A DNA stretch of 64,000 nucleotides, taken from Microvirga aerilata. Its GTDB lineage: Bacteria > Pseudomonadota > Alphaproteobacteria > Rhizobiales > Beijerinckiaceae. Under the pieces are notes generated by a model. It made no database searches. It worked only from the letters and a program-made list of their open reading frames with translations, and was not told the DNA's origin. Below are positions 6,931 to 16,819 of the stretch, piece by piece (within the stretch, counting starts at the first letter, position 1; every line of letters begins with the position of its first letter). The stretch is from contig NZ_JAEQMY010000004.1 in assembly GCF_016743775.1 (NCBI RefSeq), forward strand, positions 1 to 64,000, written 5' to 3'. Position numbers and translations under genes: made by a program.

Positions 6931-8682
6931 TCAGCGAACCTTGAAAGCATTGAGCGCGCCCGCCTCAATCTGTCGGCGGGTATGGTCGTAGCCGATCGCC
7001 ACAACCTTCTCGAACTGCTCCCAGCCCCGCAACGGGACCTCGGCCAGCGGTGGATGGATGACCAGGGCCGCATGAGCGCGCGCCTTCAAGGTCTGGGCAT
7101 CGCTGGAAACCGTCGCCGAGCGATAGAGCAGGCTCACGATGTCGGGCGCATTGGCCGGCAAGCCGAGGATCCGGCGCAGCCAGGGCGCTTTCTTCTCCTC
7201 GTCGCCCGGGCTGCGGAAGGCCACGTCCCGCGCCACGTCGATGCCGAGCACCGGCCCTCTCTGCAGATCGGCCATCACGTCCGCCGGCATGTTGTTCATC
7301 ATGGCCCCGTCCACGAGCACGCCATCCGGCTCCACCACGGGCGGGAGCAGGCCGGGAATGGCGAGGCTGGCCCGCAGGGCCCGCCACAGGGTCCCCTGAC
7401 GATGCACATGGGCGGTGCCGGTGGTCAGGTTGGACGAGACACAGAAGAACGGCAGCCAGAGATCCTCGATGTTGCAGTTGCCGAAGTGCTCCATCAGGCG
7501 CGCATCGACCTTGCGGCCGCGCACCAACGCAATCAGGGGCAAGGTGTAGTCGTTCAGGGGCGGGTTTCTGACGAAAGCCTCGGTCATGAGGGCCTTCGCC
7601 TCGTCGAGCCCGATCTGGATGGCGCAGGTTGCCGCCATCACGGCGCCGATGCTGGTTCCGCCGACGAGATCGACCGGAAAGCCATGCTCGTGCAAGGCCT
7701 GGATGGCGCCGAGATGGGCGAACCCGCGGGCGCCTCCTCCGGCAAGGACCAGCCCGACGGCCCGCCCGCTCGAGGTGCGAATGAGCCGCTGGAGATCGGG
7801 CAGGTTGTTCTGCCGGACCTGAAGGCGCTGATCGACCCGCAGCCGATTGAGCGACGGGTGAGCGGGCGCCGGGCGGGCGGCGTCCGGCTTTTGAAGCAGA
7901 ACGAGATCGTGGCGGCGCCAGGACGACGCGGCGCCCGTGAGCGCCTCCGCCTCGCAGGCCAGCGGCTCACCGGGCCGGGCCACCAGCATGACGTGGTCGG
8001 CATGGCGGATGCAGCGCTCCGTCCAGGACCCCGAGGGCTCGGACGCCATGTAGATGACGCGCTCCCGGCTCGCTTCGAGGCGGTAGAGCCAGCTCTCGTT
8101 CTCATGCGCCGGCATGGCGTCGATCATGGCGACGCCCGGTCCATGGCTGCGCCGCATCTCCTCAAGGAAAGCATGCGCGAAATCCGCGACCGCCACCCCT
8201 TGCGTGACCGGAACGATGGCGAAGGTTGCCGGGGTGAAGGTGACGGGCTGGCTGCGGGTCGTGGCGCGCAGCCGGTCGGCGAGGAGCTTCGACAGATAGA
8301 GCATGACCGAAGGCCAGCGCGCTGCGAGGCCCTCGAAGGCGGAGCGGGTCAGCTTCAGAAGAACGGAGTCGCGAAGGGCCGTAACCGTGGCCGAGCGGGG
8401 CGTGTTGGAGATGAGGGCCATCTCGCCGATGGTCTCGGGCGGGGTGATGCGGGCGATCCGCCGCTGTTCCCCATGGTCGCCCTGAACCGAGACGCCGAGC
8501 GCTCCGGAGACGAGCATGTAGAGCGCATCCGCCGGGTCGCCTTCCCGGAAAAGGATCTCGCCCCCTGGAAGCACGACCCGCTGGAGTTCCGCCTGGAGCT
8601 CCAGCCGCGCCACCGGATCCAGCCCTGCCCAGAGAGGCATGCTGAATTCCGGCACGTCTTCGATCAGGCCCGCTGCGCTCAT
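6931..8682 (-). CDS. patatin-like phospholipase with cyclic nucleotide-binding domain
   Basis: The N-terminal half is a cNMP-binding domain (phosphate cassette GEMALISNTPRSATVTA at about residues 86-102); the C-terminal half is a patatin lipase with oxyanion hole GGGARG (315-320), nucleophile elbow GTSIG (Ser344) and catalytic Asp in DGAMMNN (Asp458). This is the bacterial analogue of neuropathy target esterase/RssA-type lipases, likely acting on membrane phospholipids under ligand control. I start at ATG 8682 (583 aa); an in-frame TTG at 8739 would add 19 residues. It is convergent with the preceding membrane gene. Confidence 0.9.
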   Translation of the reverse strand: MSAAGLIEDVPEFSMPLWAGLDPVARLELQAELQRVVLPGGEILFREGDPADALYMLVSGALGVSVQGDHGEQRRIARITPPETIGEMALISNTPRSATVTALRDSVLLKLTRSAFEGLAARWPSVMLYLSKLLADRLRATTRSQPVTFTPATFAIVPVTQGVAVADFAHAFLEEMRRSHGPGVAMIDAMPAHENESWLYRLEASRERVIYMASEPSGSWTERCIRHADHVMLVARPGEPLACEAEALTGAASSWRRHDLVLLQKPDAARPAPAHPSLNRLRVDQRLQVRQNNLPDLQRLIRTSSGRAVGLVLAGGGARGFAHLGAIQALHEHGFPVDLVGGTSIGAVMAATCAIQIGLDEAKALMTEAFVRNPPLNDYTLPLIALVRGRKVDARLMEHFGNCNIEDLWLPFFCVSSNLTTGTAHVHRQGTLWRALRASLAIPGLLPPVVEPDGVLVDGAMMNNMPADVMADLQRGPVLGIDVARDVAFRSPGDEEKKAPWLRRILGLPANAPDIVSLLYRSATVSSDAQTLKARAHAALVIHPPLAEVPLRGWEQFEKVVAIGYDHTRRQIEAGALNAFKVR

Positions 8683-8786
8683 GGCATTCCGCACATTTTT
8701 GTATGGGAACCCACTATCTACAATCGGCTCGCCTGACAAACCGTTACGCCTGGCCTGCCTAAAATCCTATGGGGCAGCGCGAATCT

Positions 8787-8816
8787 GCCGCACCCGTCCA
8801 TCAAGACGGATGCGGC
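8787..8816 (-). terminator. hairpin downstream of ilvC
   Basis: An inverted repeat (GCCGCA-CCGTC/GACGG-TGCGGC, one unpaired base per side) begins 25 bases after the ilvC stop. No U-run follows, so intrinsic termination is uncertain. Confidence 0.4.
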
Positions 8817-8840
8817 CCGGGCCCGTGCCGCCCCTGAAGC

Positions 8841-10684
<1,844 letters not shown>

Positions 10685-10695
<11 letters not shown>

Positions 10696-11242
10696 GGCCC
10701 CCCATCCCCTCCGCGCCGCGCGCCATGGCAGCAACGCCGGTGCGGGAGACTTCGACAAGCCCAACGGCCGTCATCAGCTTGATGAAGCGCTCGACCTCGT
10801 CCGTCGTGCCGGTGAGCTCGTACACGAAGGAGGTCAGCGTCGCGTCCAGCGTGCGGGCGCCGAAGGCCGAGGCGAGGCGCATGGCCTCGACCCGGTGATC
10901 GCCCTTGCCCACCACCTTCACGAGGCACAGCTCGCGCTCGACGGCTTCGCCCGTGAGGGTGAGGTCCACCACGCGGTGCACCGGCACGAGGCGCTCGAGT
11001 TGGCTTTTGATCTGCTGGATGATGCTGTCGGTGCCCGTCGTCACGATGGTGATGCGCGAGATATGCGCCTCGTGCTCGGTCTCGGTGACGGTGAGGCTCT
11101 CGATATTGTAGCCGCGGCCCGAGAACAGGCCTGCGATGCGGGCGAGAACGCCCGGCTCGTTGTCGACAATGATGGCAAGGGTGTGCCGGTGGGAGGGCTC
11201 GACCCGGGTTGCATCGGGATAGTGGGTTTTCATCTGCAGCAT
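10685..11242 (-). CDS. ilvN: acetolactate synthase small (regulatory) subunit
   Basis: The 185-residue subunit begins with an ACT domain (HTLAIIVDNEPGVLARIAGLFSGRGYNIESL) that binds valine and controls the IlvB catalytic subunit, followed by the ALS_ss C-terminal domain (RELCLVKVVGKGDHRVEAMRLASAFGAR). It is the third gene of ilvB-gst-ilvN. The ATG at 11242 is followed by another in-frame ATG at 11233. The gene name ilvH would be equally acceptable. Confidence 0.95.
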
Positions 11243-11270
11243 GGTGTTGAACTTTCCGACTTCTCTGGTC

Positions 11271-11951
11271 TCAGGCCGCTGTGCGGTAATTCTCGATCGG
11301 CTCCTCGTCGACCTCGTCGGCCTCGACGATCCACGCTTCCTTCATGGCAGCGGAGCGCCACTCCTGGAAGGCGGGCAGCGAGAGTATGGCATCGACATAG
11401 CTGCGCGTCGTGGCGTCGAGGGGAACAGAATAGGTGTCGAGGCGCGTCGCGAGCGGCGCATACATGGCGTCCGCCGCCGAGAACGCGCCTAAGAGGAATG
11501 GGCCGCCGGCCCCAAAGAGCCCACGCGCGTCGCGCACGATGCCGCTGAAGCGGGCGACGTCGCGGGCAACCGCCTCGCCCCTGTCCCGCTGCGCGTACTT
11601 CTTGCCGAGATTCATGGGGCACGCGGAACGCAGGGCCTGAAACCCCGCATGCATCTCCGCCGCCACCGAGCGGGCCATGGCGCGCGCCTTGCGATCCTCA
11701 GGCCATATGGGGGCACCGTAGGCCTCGCCCACATATTCCATGATACTGATGCTCTCCCACACGGTCACGTCGCCGTCGATCAGGATCGGCACCTTGCCGG
11801 CCGGCGAGTGCTTGAGCACCTTCTCCCTGGTGTCCGGCTGGTCGAGCGGAATGGTGATCTCGTCGAAGGCCACCCCGAGCTGCTTCATCAGCAGCCAGGG
11901 GCGCAGCGACCAGGAGGAATAGGTCTTATTGGCGATGACGAGAGTTGGCAT
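11271..11951 (-). CDS. glutathione S-transferase family protein
   Basis: The 226-residue protein has an N-terminal thioredoxin-like GST domain (NKTYSSWSLRPWLLMKQLGVAF, then GKVPILIDGDVTVWESISIMEYVGE with the glutathione-binding VP and ES residues) and a helical C-terminal domain. The Ser in SSWSLRP is the likely catalytic residue. It lies between ilvB (18 bp) and ilvN (28 bp) on the same strand, so it is probably cotranscribed under the same attenuator, although nothing links it chemically to acetolactate synthesis. Confidence 0.9.
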   Translation of the reverse strand: MPTLVIANKTYSSWSLRPWLLMKQLGVAFDEITIPLDQPDTREKVLKHSPAGKVPILIDGDVTVWESISIMEYVGEAYGAPIWPEDRKARAMARSVAAEMHAGFQALRSACPMNLGKKYAQRDRGEAVARDVARFSGIVRDARGLFGAGGPFLLGAFSAADAMYAPLATRLDTYSVPLDATTRSYVDAILSLPAFQEWRSAAMKEAWIVEADEVDEEPIENYRTAA

Positions 11952-11969
11952 GGCTAGACACTTTCCCCA

Positions 11970-13742
11970 TCAAACCAGCATCTTGCCCTTCTCGTCGATG
12001 ACGGAGCTGATATCGGCTCCCGTCTCGCCGAGATAATCGTTGAGCAACATCTCGTTATGCGCTTTCCCCGAAGGGATCATCGGGAAGCAGTTCTCCTGCT
12101 TGTCGACAAGGCAGTCGAAGATCACCGGGCGGTTCACGTTGATCATCTCGAGGATCTTCGCATCGAGCTCGCCGGGCTTGTCGCAGCGGATGCCGACGCC
12201 GCCATAGGCCTCCGCCAGCTTCACGAAATCGGGCAGGGACTCCGAATAGCTCTGCGAGTAGCGCCCGCCGTGCAGCAGCTCCTGCCACTGGCGCACCATG
12301 CCCATGTACTCGTTGTTCAGGATGAACACCTTGATCGGCAGGTTGTACTGCAGGGCGGTCGACATCTCCTGCAGCATCATCTGGATCGAGGCCTCGCCCG
12401 CGATGTCGATCACCAGCGCGTTGGGATGCGCCAGCTGCGCGCCGACGGCGGCAGGAAGGCCGTAGCCCATGGTGCCGTGTCCGCCGGACGTCATCCAGCG
12501 GTTCGGCTCCTCGAACTTGAAGTACTGGGCCGCCCACATCTGGTGCTGGCCCACCTCCGTCGAGATGTAGGTCTCGCGATCCTTGGTGAGCTCGTAGAGG
12601 CGCTGCAGCGCGTATTGCGGCTTGATGGTTTCGGCGGAGTTGCGGTAGCCGAGGCAGTTGCGGGAGCGCCAGCCTTCGATCTTGCCCCACCAGTCCTGGA
12701 GCGCCACCTTGTCGGATTGCTGCGCGCTCTGCCGCCACAGGCGCACCATGTCCTCCAGCACGTGAGCGCAATCGCCGACGATCGGGATGTCGACCTTCAC
12801 GGTCTTGTTGATCGAGGAGGGATCGATGTCCACATGGATGCGTTTCGAGAAGGGCGAGAAGGCGTCGAGCCGGCCGGTGATGCGGTCGTCGAAGCGCGCG
12901 CCGATGTTGATCATCACGTCGCATTCATGCATCGCCAGATTGGCCTCGTAGGTGCCGTGCATGCCGAGCATCCCGAGAAACTGCTTGTCCGATGCGGGAT
13001 AGGCGCCGAGGCCCATGAGGGTCGAGGTGATCGGGAAGCCGGTGAGGTGCACGAGCTCGCGCAGAAGCGTCGAGGCGTGGACCCCGGAATTGATGACGCC
13101 GCCGCCGGTGTAGAACACCGGGCGCTTGGCGTTCGCCATCAGCTCGATGGCGGCGCGGATATGATCCATGTCGCCCTTCACGGTCGGGCGATAGGTCTTG
13201 TGCTGATTGCTCAGGGGCCGCACATAGGTGCCGGTCTTGAACTGGATGTCCTTCGGCAGGTCCACCACCACCGGGCCGGGGCGTCCGTTCTGCGCCACGT
13301 AGAAGGCCTCGTGCAGGACGCGCGGCAGGTCCTCGATGGATTTGACCAGGTAGTTGTGCTTGGTGCAGTGGCGGGTGATGCCGACCGTGTCGCATTCCTG
13401 GAAGGCGTCGGAGCCGATGAGATGGGTCGGCACCTGCCCGGTGATGCAGACGAGCGGGATCGAATCCATCATGGCATCGGCCAGGCCGGTGATCGCGTTG
13501 GTCGCTCCGGGGCCTGAGGTCACCAGCACCACGCCGGGCTTGCCGGAGGAGCGGGCATAGCCCTCGGCCGCGTGAACGGCCCCCTGCTCGTGCCGGACGA
13601 GAATGTGCTGGACCTTATCCTGGTGGAAGATCGCATCGTAAATGGGGAGCACCGCGCCGCCAGGATAGCCGAAGATATGCTCGACTCCCTGGTCGTGCAG
13701 GGCTCGGATCACCATTTCGGCTCCGGTCATGGTCTCGCTCAT
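11970..13742 (-). CDS. ilvB: acetolactate synthase large subunit
   Basis: The 590-residue ThDP-dependent enzyme forms acetolactate or acetohydroxybutyrate from pyruvate. The N-terminal ThDP-pyrimidine domain has GYPGGAVLPIYDA and RHEQGAVHAAEGYAR with the catalytic Glu; the central FAD-binding domain and C-terminal ThDP-diphosphate domain follow. The metal-binding motif reads IAGEASIQ...ILNNEY, with Glu where the usual GDG Asp stands; Glu can also coordinate Mg2+ and I believe this variant occurs in relatives. The ATG follows GGAGCGAGTGAC. A leader peptide and terminator lie upstream. Confidence 0.96.
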   Translation of the reverse strand: MSETMTGAEMVIRALHDQGVEHIFGYPGGAVLPIYDAIFHQDKVQHILVRHEQGAVHAAEGYARSSGKPGVVLVTSGPGATNAITGLADAMMDSIPLVCITGQVPTHLIGSDAFQECDTVGITRHCTKHNYLVKSIEDLPRVLHEAFYVAQNGRPGPVVVDLPKDIQFKTGTYVRPLSNQHKTYRPTVKGDMDHIRAAIELMANAKRPVFYTGGGVINSGVHASTLLRELVHLTGFPITSTLMGLGAYPASDKQFLGMLGMHGTYEANLAMHECDVMINIGARFDDRITGRLDAFSPFSKRIHVDIDPSSINKTVKVDIPIVGDCAHVLEDMVRLWRQSAQQSDKVALQDWWGKIEGWRSRNCLGYRNSAETIKPQYALQRLYELTKDRETYISTEVGQHQMWAAQYFKFEEPNRWMTSGGHGTMGYGLPAAVGAQLAHPNALVIDIAGEASIQMMLQEMSTALQYNLPIKVFILNNEYMGMVRQWQELLHGGRYSQSYSESLPDFVKLAEAYGGVGIRCDKPGELDAKILEMINVNRPVIFDCLVDKQENCFPMIPSGKAHNEMLLNDYLGETGADISSVIDEKGKMLV

Positions 13743-13782
13743 GTCACTCGCTCCGTCGGGTCTTTTACTTGCGTCTCTGTGG

Positions 13783-13840
13783 CTAGGAATTCTTGGGCTA
13801 GGAATTTTGGGCTTGGAATTCTAGGGCTTGGAATTCAGGC
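13783..13840. repeat. four tandem 14-15 bp GGAATT repeats
   Basis: Four imperfect head-to-tail copies of CTAGGAATTCTTGGG-like sequence (lengths 15, 14, 15, 14) fill the untranslated leader between the attenuator terminator and the ilvB start. The unit alternates CTAGG/CTTGG with AATTC/AATTT. It is AT-richer than its surroundings. No function is evident; copy number could vary by slippage and change leader length. Confidence 0.85.
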
Positions 13841-13843
13841 AAT

Positions 13844-13865
13844 AAAAAAGGCCCCTGAGGGGGCC
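13844..13865 (-). terminator. ilvB attenuator terminator
   Basis: On the minus strand GGCCCC-CTCA-GGGGCC is followed directly by TTTTTTATT: a textbook intrinsic terminator placed about 25 nt after the leader-peptide stop and 100 nt before ilvB. Competing pairings are visible upstream (GCCATCG with CGATGGC; GCGGG with CCCGC), as expected for an attenuator. Confidence 0.85.
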
Positions 13866-13890
13866 TGTGCGCCATCGCCGGACCTGCGGG

Positions 13891-13941
13891 TCAATCCCGC
13901 TCCGTCGATGGCGTTCGTACTACGAGAATAAGCTTGCGCAT
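13891..13941 (-). CDS. ilvB leader peptide (BCAA sensor)
   Basis: A 16-residue frame MRKLILVVRTPSTERD contains Leu-Ile-Leu-Val-Val in consecutive codons and ends 26 bases before the terminator hairpin. This matches ribosome-mediated attenuation: scarcity of charged branched-chain tRNAs would stall the ribosome and prevent the terminator from folding. The ribosome binding site is weak (GAGA at a suitable distance). Such leaders are known for ilv operons of Proteobacteria. Confidence 0.82.
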   Translation of the reverse strand: MRKLILVVRTPSTERD

Positions 13942-13972
13942 TTGGGCACGTCTCGGTTCAAAAGTTGCGCAG

Positions 13973-14001
13973 ACGCTAGCTGATACATTTCACCCGGTCA
14001 A
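13973..14001 (-). promoter_or_regulatory. candidate ilvB operon promoter
   Basis: TTGACC and TAGCGT are 17 bases apart on the minus strand, a good match to the alphaproteobacterial housekeeping pattern, and would start transcription near 13966, just upstream of the leader peptide. Confidence 0.55.
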
Positions 14002-14061
14002 GCGGGATCGATTTGGCGAAATGCGGCTTAGCTTTTGCATTTGGCCCCCTATTTTAGTCGT

Positions 14062-14895
14062 ATGACCATGCCCGATACCCTCTCCTCGACCGGCGCGCCG
14101 GTTCAGAACCTTCGCCTGACGGCCCGCGCCCTCCTGCTGGGCGACCGTCTCGACGTGGCAGGATTGGAGCGCAGCGACGTTCTGTCCACCACCCCCCTCG
14201 CCTTCCGGGTCGGGCAGGACGGCTTCGTGGCCCTCTTCCGCTACGGCGTGGCCGTCCTGGTCGGCCTGACGCCCCTTGAGGAGGACGATGTCATCCGCGG
14301 CCTGCGCCAGCGCATCTCAGGCGAGTTCGCCCGCCATGAGGAGGAAACCGCGATCATCGAGATCTCGCCCGAAAGGGACGACCAGATCCCGCCGGGCGGG
14401 CCGATCTATATCAAGAAGCTCTCCACCGAACGGCTGATCGTGATCGCGGACGCCCTGTCCAAGAGCGCGACCCTGGCCCGGGACGAGCGGGAGGCGACGG
14501 CCGCCTTCGAGCTCGTCGAGCCCTCGGTCCAGCACCTGGCCGAAAAGGGCCGCCGCCCCCGGGACCGCCGCCGGATCCTCAAGCAGGTGGGCCAAGCTCT
14601 TCTGGTCCGCCAGCGCATGTCGGGCGGCGTGGCCGTGGAGGAGAAGCCGGACGTGCTCTGGGACCGCCCGGACCTGGAGCGCCTCTATGCCCGCCTCGAG
14701 GACGAGTACGAATTGAAGGAGCGCGCCACGGCGCTCCACCGCAAGCTTGAGGTGCTGGGCGACACGGCCCAGGCCCTGACCGACATCATCGACACCGAGC
14801 GGTCGCTGCGCCTCGAACTGATCATCGTGCTGCTGATCGTGTTCGAGATCTTCATCACGTTCTACCAGATGTTCACGGGCGTCTCGGGGCACTAG
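14062..14895 (+). CDS. RMND1/DUF155-like membrane-anchored protein
   Basis: The 277-residue protein fits the DUF155 (RMD1/RMND1, YagE) family: an N-terminal domain with FVALFRYGVAVLVGLTP, a central KKLSTERLIVIADALSKSATLARDE segment, and the typical tail ELKERATALHRKLEVLGDTAQALTDIIDTERSLRLE followed by one C-terminal membrane helix (about 251-270). The mitochondrial homologues affect respiratory assembly and translation; the bacterial role is not established. The ATG at 14062 is preferred over an in-frame TTG at 14035. Confidence 0.82.
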   Translation: MTMPDTLSSTGAPVQNLRLTARALLLGDRLDVAGLERSDVLSTTPLAFRVGQDGFVALFRYGVAVLVGLTPLEEDDVIRGLRQRISGEFARHEEETAIIEISPERDDQIPPGGPIYIKKLSTERLIVIADALSKSATLARDEREATAAFELVEPSVQHLAEKGRRPRDRRRILKQVGQALLVRQRMSGGVAVEEKPDVLWDRPDLERLYARLEDEYELKERATALHRKLEVLGDTAQALTDIIDTERSLRLELIIVLLIVFEIFITFYQMFTGVSGH

Positions 14896-14980
14896 AGCTG
14901 CTTCCGCTGACGGGGAGTTAAAGCCGGTTCTTGGCTTGCCGTATGTTCGGGCGGTGACCCGGAGCCACTTCGCCCACGCC

Positions 14981-15895
14981 CTAGAGCCGAGCCATCGCGG
15001 CCTCGAAACCCCTCTCCGGCTCGACCCACTGCCAGTCCGGCAGCTGATGGCGGAACCAGGTGAACTGGCGTTTGGCGTAGCGTCTCGTATCCCCCTGCCC
15101 CTTGGCGATGGCCTCGTCGAGGGAGATCTCGCCGCGCAGGTACGCCAGCAGCCCCGGAACGCCGTGGGCCCGCATGGCCGGCAGCATGGGATCGAGGCTG
15201 CGCTCGCCCAATGCCCTTACCTCGTCGAGGGCACCCCGATCCATCATGGCCAGGAACCGCCGGTCGATGCGCCCGCGCAGCTCCTCGCGATCCGGCGCGA
15301 GGAAGAGCTTGATGACCGGGGCGTCGGCCAGGGGGCCGGGCTGCCGGGCGCCGTGGAAGGAAACGAGGGGCTGGCCGGTCGCGGCGAAAATCTCCAGGGC
15401 GCGCTGAACGCGCAGGCGATCCGAGGGCCGCAGGGTGCGGGCCGTGTCCGGGTCGCGCTCGGACAGCAGGCGGTGAAGATCGGGGGTTTCGAGCCCCTCG
15501 CTTTCACGGCGCACGCTCTCGCGCACCTCCTCCGGGACAGGGGGCATGTCGGACAGGCCCTCGGTCAGCGCTTTGAAGTATAGCCCGGTCCCGCCCACGA
15601 AGATCGGCAGCCGCGTTCCTTGGATCTCCCGCAGGACCGCAACCGCATCGGCCACATACCGGCCGACGGAGAAATTCACGGCCGCATCCACGTGGCCGTA
15701 GAGCCGGTGCGGGGCTTCAGCCTCCTCCTCCATGGTGGGTCGCGCCGTGATCACGCGCAGATCCCGGTAGACCTGCATGGAATCGGCATTGATCACCACG
15801 CCGTTCAGGGCCTGCGCCAGCCGGATGCCCAATGCGGACTTGCCTGAAGCGGTCGGCCCTGCGATGAGAACCGCGCCGATCCTAAACCCACTCAC
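14981..15895 (-). CDS. miaA: tRNA dimethylallyltransferase
   Basis: MiaA adds a dimethylallyl group to A37 of tRNAs that read UNN codons. The 304-residue length fits. The P-loop GPTASGKS is at 13-20, the DSMQVYRDL substrate motif follows, and the C-terminus carries [13 protein letters not shown]. Starting at GTG 15895 ([13 protein letters not shown]) with GGGGAGA upstream gives the conserved N-terminus; the frame is open much further upstream but only antisense to serB. The serB ATG is only 15 bp away on the other strand. Confidence 0.93.
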   Translation of the reverse strand: MSGFRIGAVLIAGPTASGKSALGIRLAQALNGVVINADSMQVYRDLRVITARPTMEEEAEAPHRLYGHVDAAVNFSVGRYVADAVAVLREIQGTRLPIFVGGTGLYFKALTEGLSDMPPVPEEVRESVRRESEGLETPDLHRLLSERDPDTARTLRPSDRLRVQRALEIFAATGQPLVSFHGARQPGPLADAPVIKLFLAPDREELRGRIDRRFLAMMDRGALDEVRALGERSLDPMLPAMRAHGVPGLLAYLRGEISLDEAIAKGQGDTRRYAKRQFTWFRHQLPDWQWVEPERGFEAAMARL

Positions 15896-15910
15896 AGCCA
15901 GGTCTCCCCA

Positions 15911-16819
15911 ATGGCGTCTTCCCAGAATTCTCTCGTTGCGACCCTGATCGCCAACCCGTCCCGGCCGGCCGTGACGGATGAGGTCATCGCTATGGCGGCC
16001 CAGGCGCTCGGACATGAGACGGAACGCTCGGTTCTGGCAAGGGGAATTGCAGCCGACCTGATCCTGCCCGCCTCGGCCGAGGCCGAAGCAGGGGAAGCAA
16101 CCCTCCGTCAGGCTCTGGAGGGGCAGCCCATCGATATCGTGGTGCAACCCCTGGAGCATCGGCGCAAGCGCCTGTTCCTGGCGGACATGGACTCCACCAT
16201 GATCGGGCAGGAATGCATCGATGAATTGGCGGATTACGTCGGGCTGAAGGCTGAAGTCTCCGAGATCACCGAACGCGCCATGCGCGGCGAGATCGCCTTC
16301 GAGCCTGCCCTGCGGGAGCGGGTGGCACTTTTGAAGAACCTGCCGGTCGGCGTGGTCGACGAGATCATCGAGAAGCGCATCACCCTGACGCCGGGCGGCC
16401 GGGCTCTGGTCCGGACCATGCGCGCCAACGGCGCCTATACGTGTCTCGTGTCCGGTGGATTCACCCTGTTCACCGGCCCCATCGGCGCGAAGATCGGCTT
16501 CCACGAGGATCGCTCCAACCGCCTGATCGTCAGTGGCGATAAGCTCGCGGGCTCGGTCGAGGAGCCGATCCTGGGCCGCGAGGCGAAGCTTGCGACCCTT
16601 GTCGAACTGCGCGAGCGCTGCGGCCTCGCCCCGCACGACACCATGGCCGTAGGCGATGGCGCCAACGACCTCGCCATGCTGGGCGAGGCCGGACTTGGGG
16701 TCGCCTTCCGGGCGAAGCCCACTGTCGCCGCCGCGGCTCATGCGCGGATCGACCACGCGGACCTGTCGGCGCTGCTATACGCGCAGGGTTACCGGGCCGA
16801 GAGCATCGTCGAGGCTTAA
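15911..16819 (+). CDS. serB: phosphoserine phosphatase
   Basis: SerB hydrolyses phosphoserine in the last step of serine synthesis. The HAD motif I DMDST has nucleophile Asp92 and acid/base Asp94; motif II is SGG and motif [17 protein letters not shown]. The N-terminal ~80 residues form a regulatory ACT-like domain. At 302 residues it is of normal length. It is divergent from miaA with almost no intergenic space. Its TAA and the TAA of convergent acs share the palindrome TTAA. Confidence 0.96.
   Translation: MASSQNSLVATLIANPSRPAVTDEVIAMAAQALGHETERSVLARGIAADLILPASAEAEAGEATLRQALEGQPIDIVVQPLEHRRKRLFLADMDSTMIGQECIDELADYVGLKAEVSEITERAMRGEIAFEPALRERVALLKNLPVGVVDEIIEKRITLTPGGRALVRTMRANGAYTCLVSGGFTLFTGPIGAKIGFHEDRSNRLIVSGDKLAGSVEEPILGREAKLATLVELRERCGLAPHDTMAVGDGANDLAMLGEAGLGVAFRAKPTVAAAAHARIDHADLSALLYAQGYRAESIVEA

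Noticed and set aside
16018-16756. N-terminal extension of the miaA frame opposite serB
   Set aside because: The sequence is antisense to serB, and MiaA homology starts at the GTG 15895.
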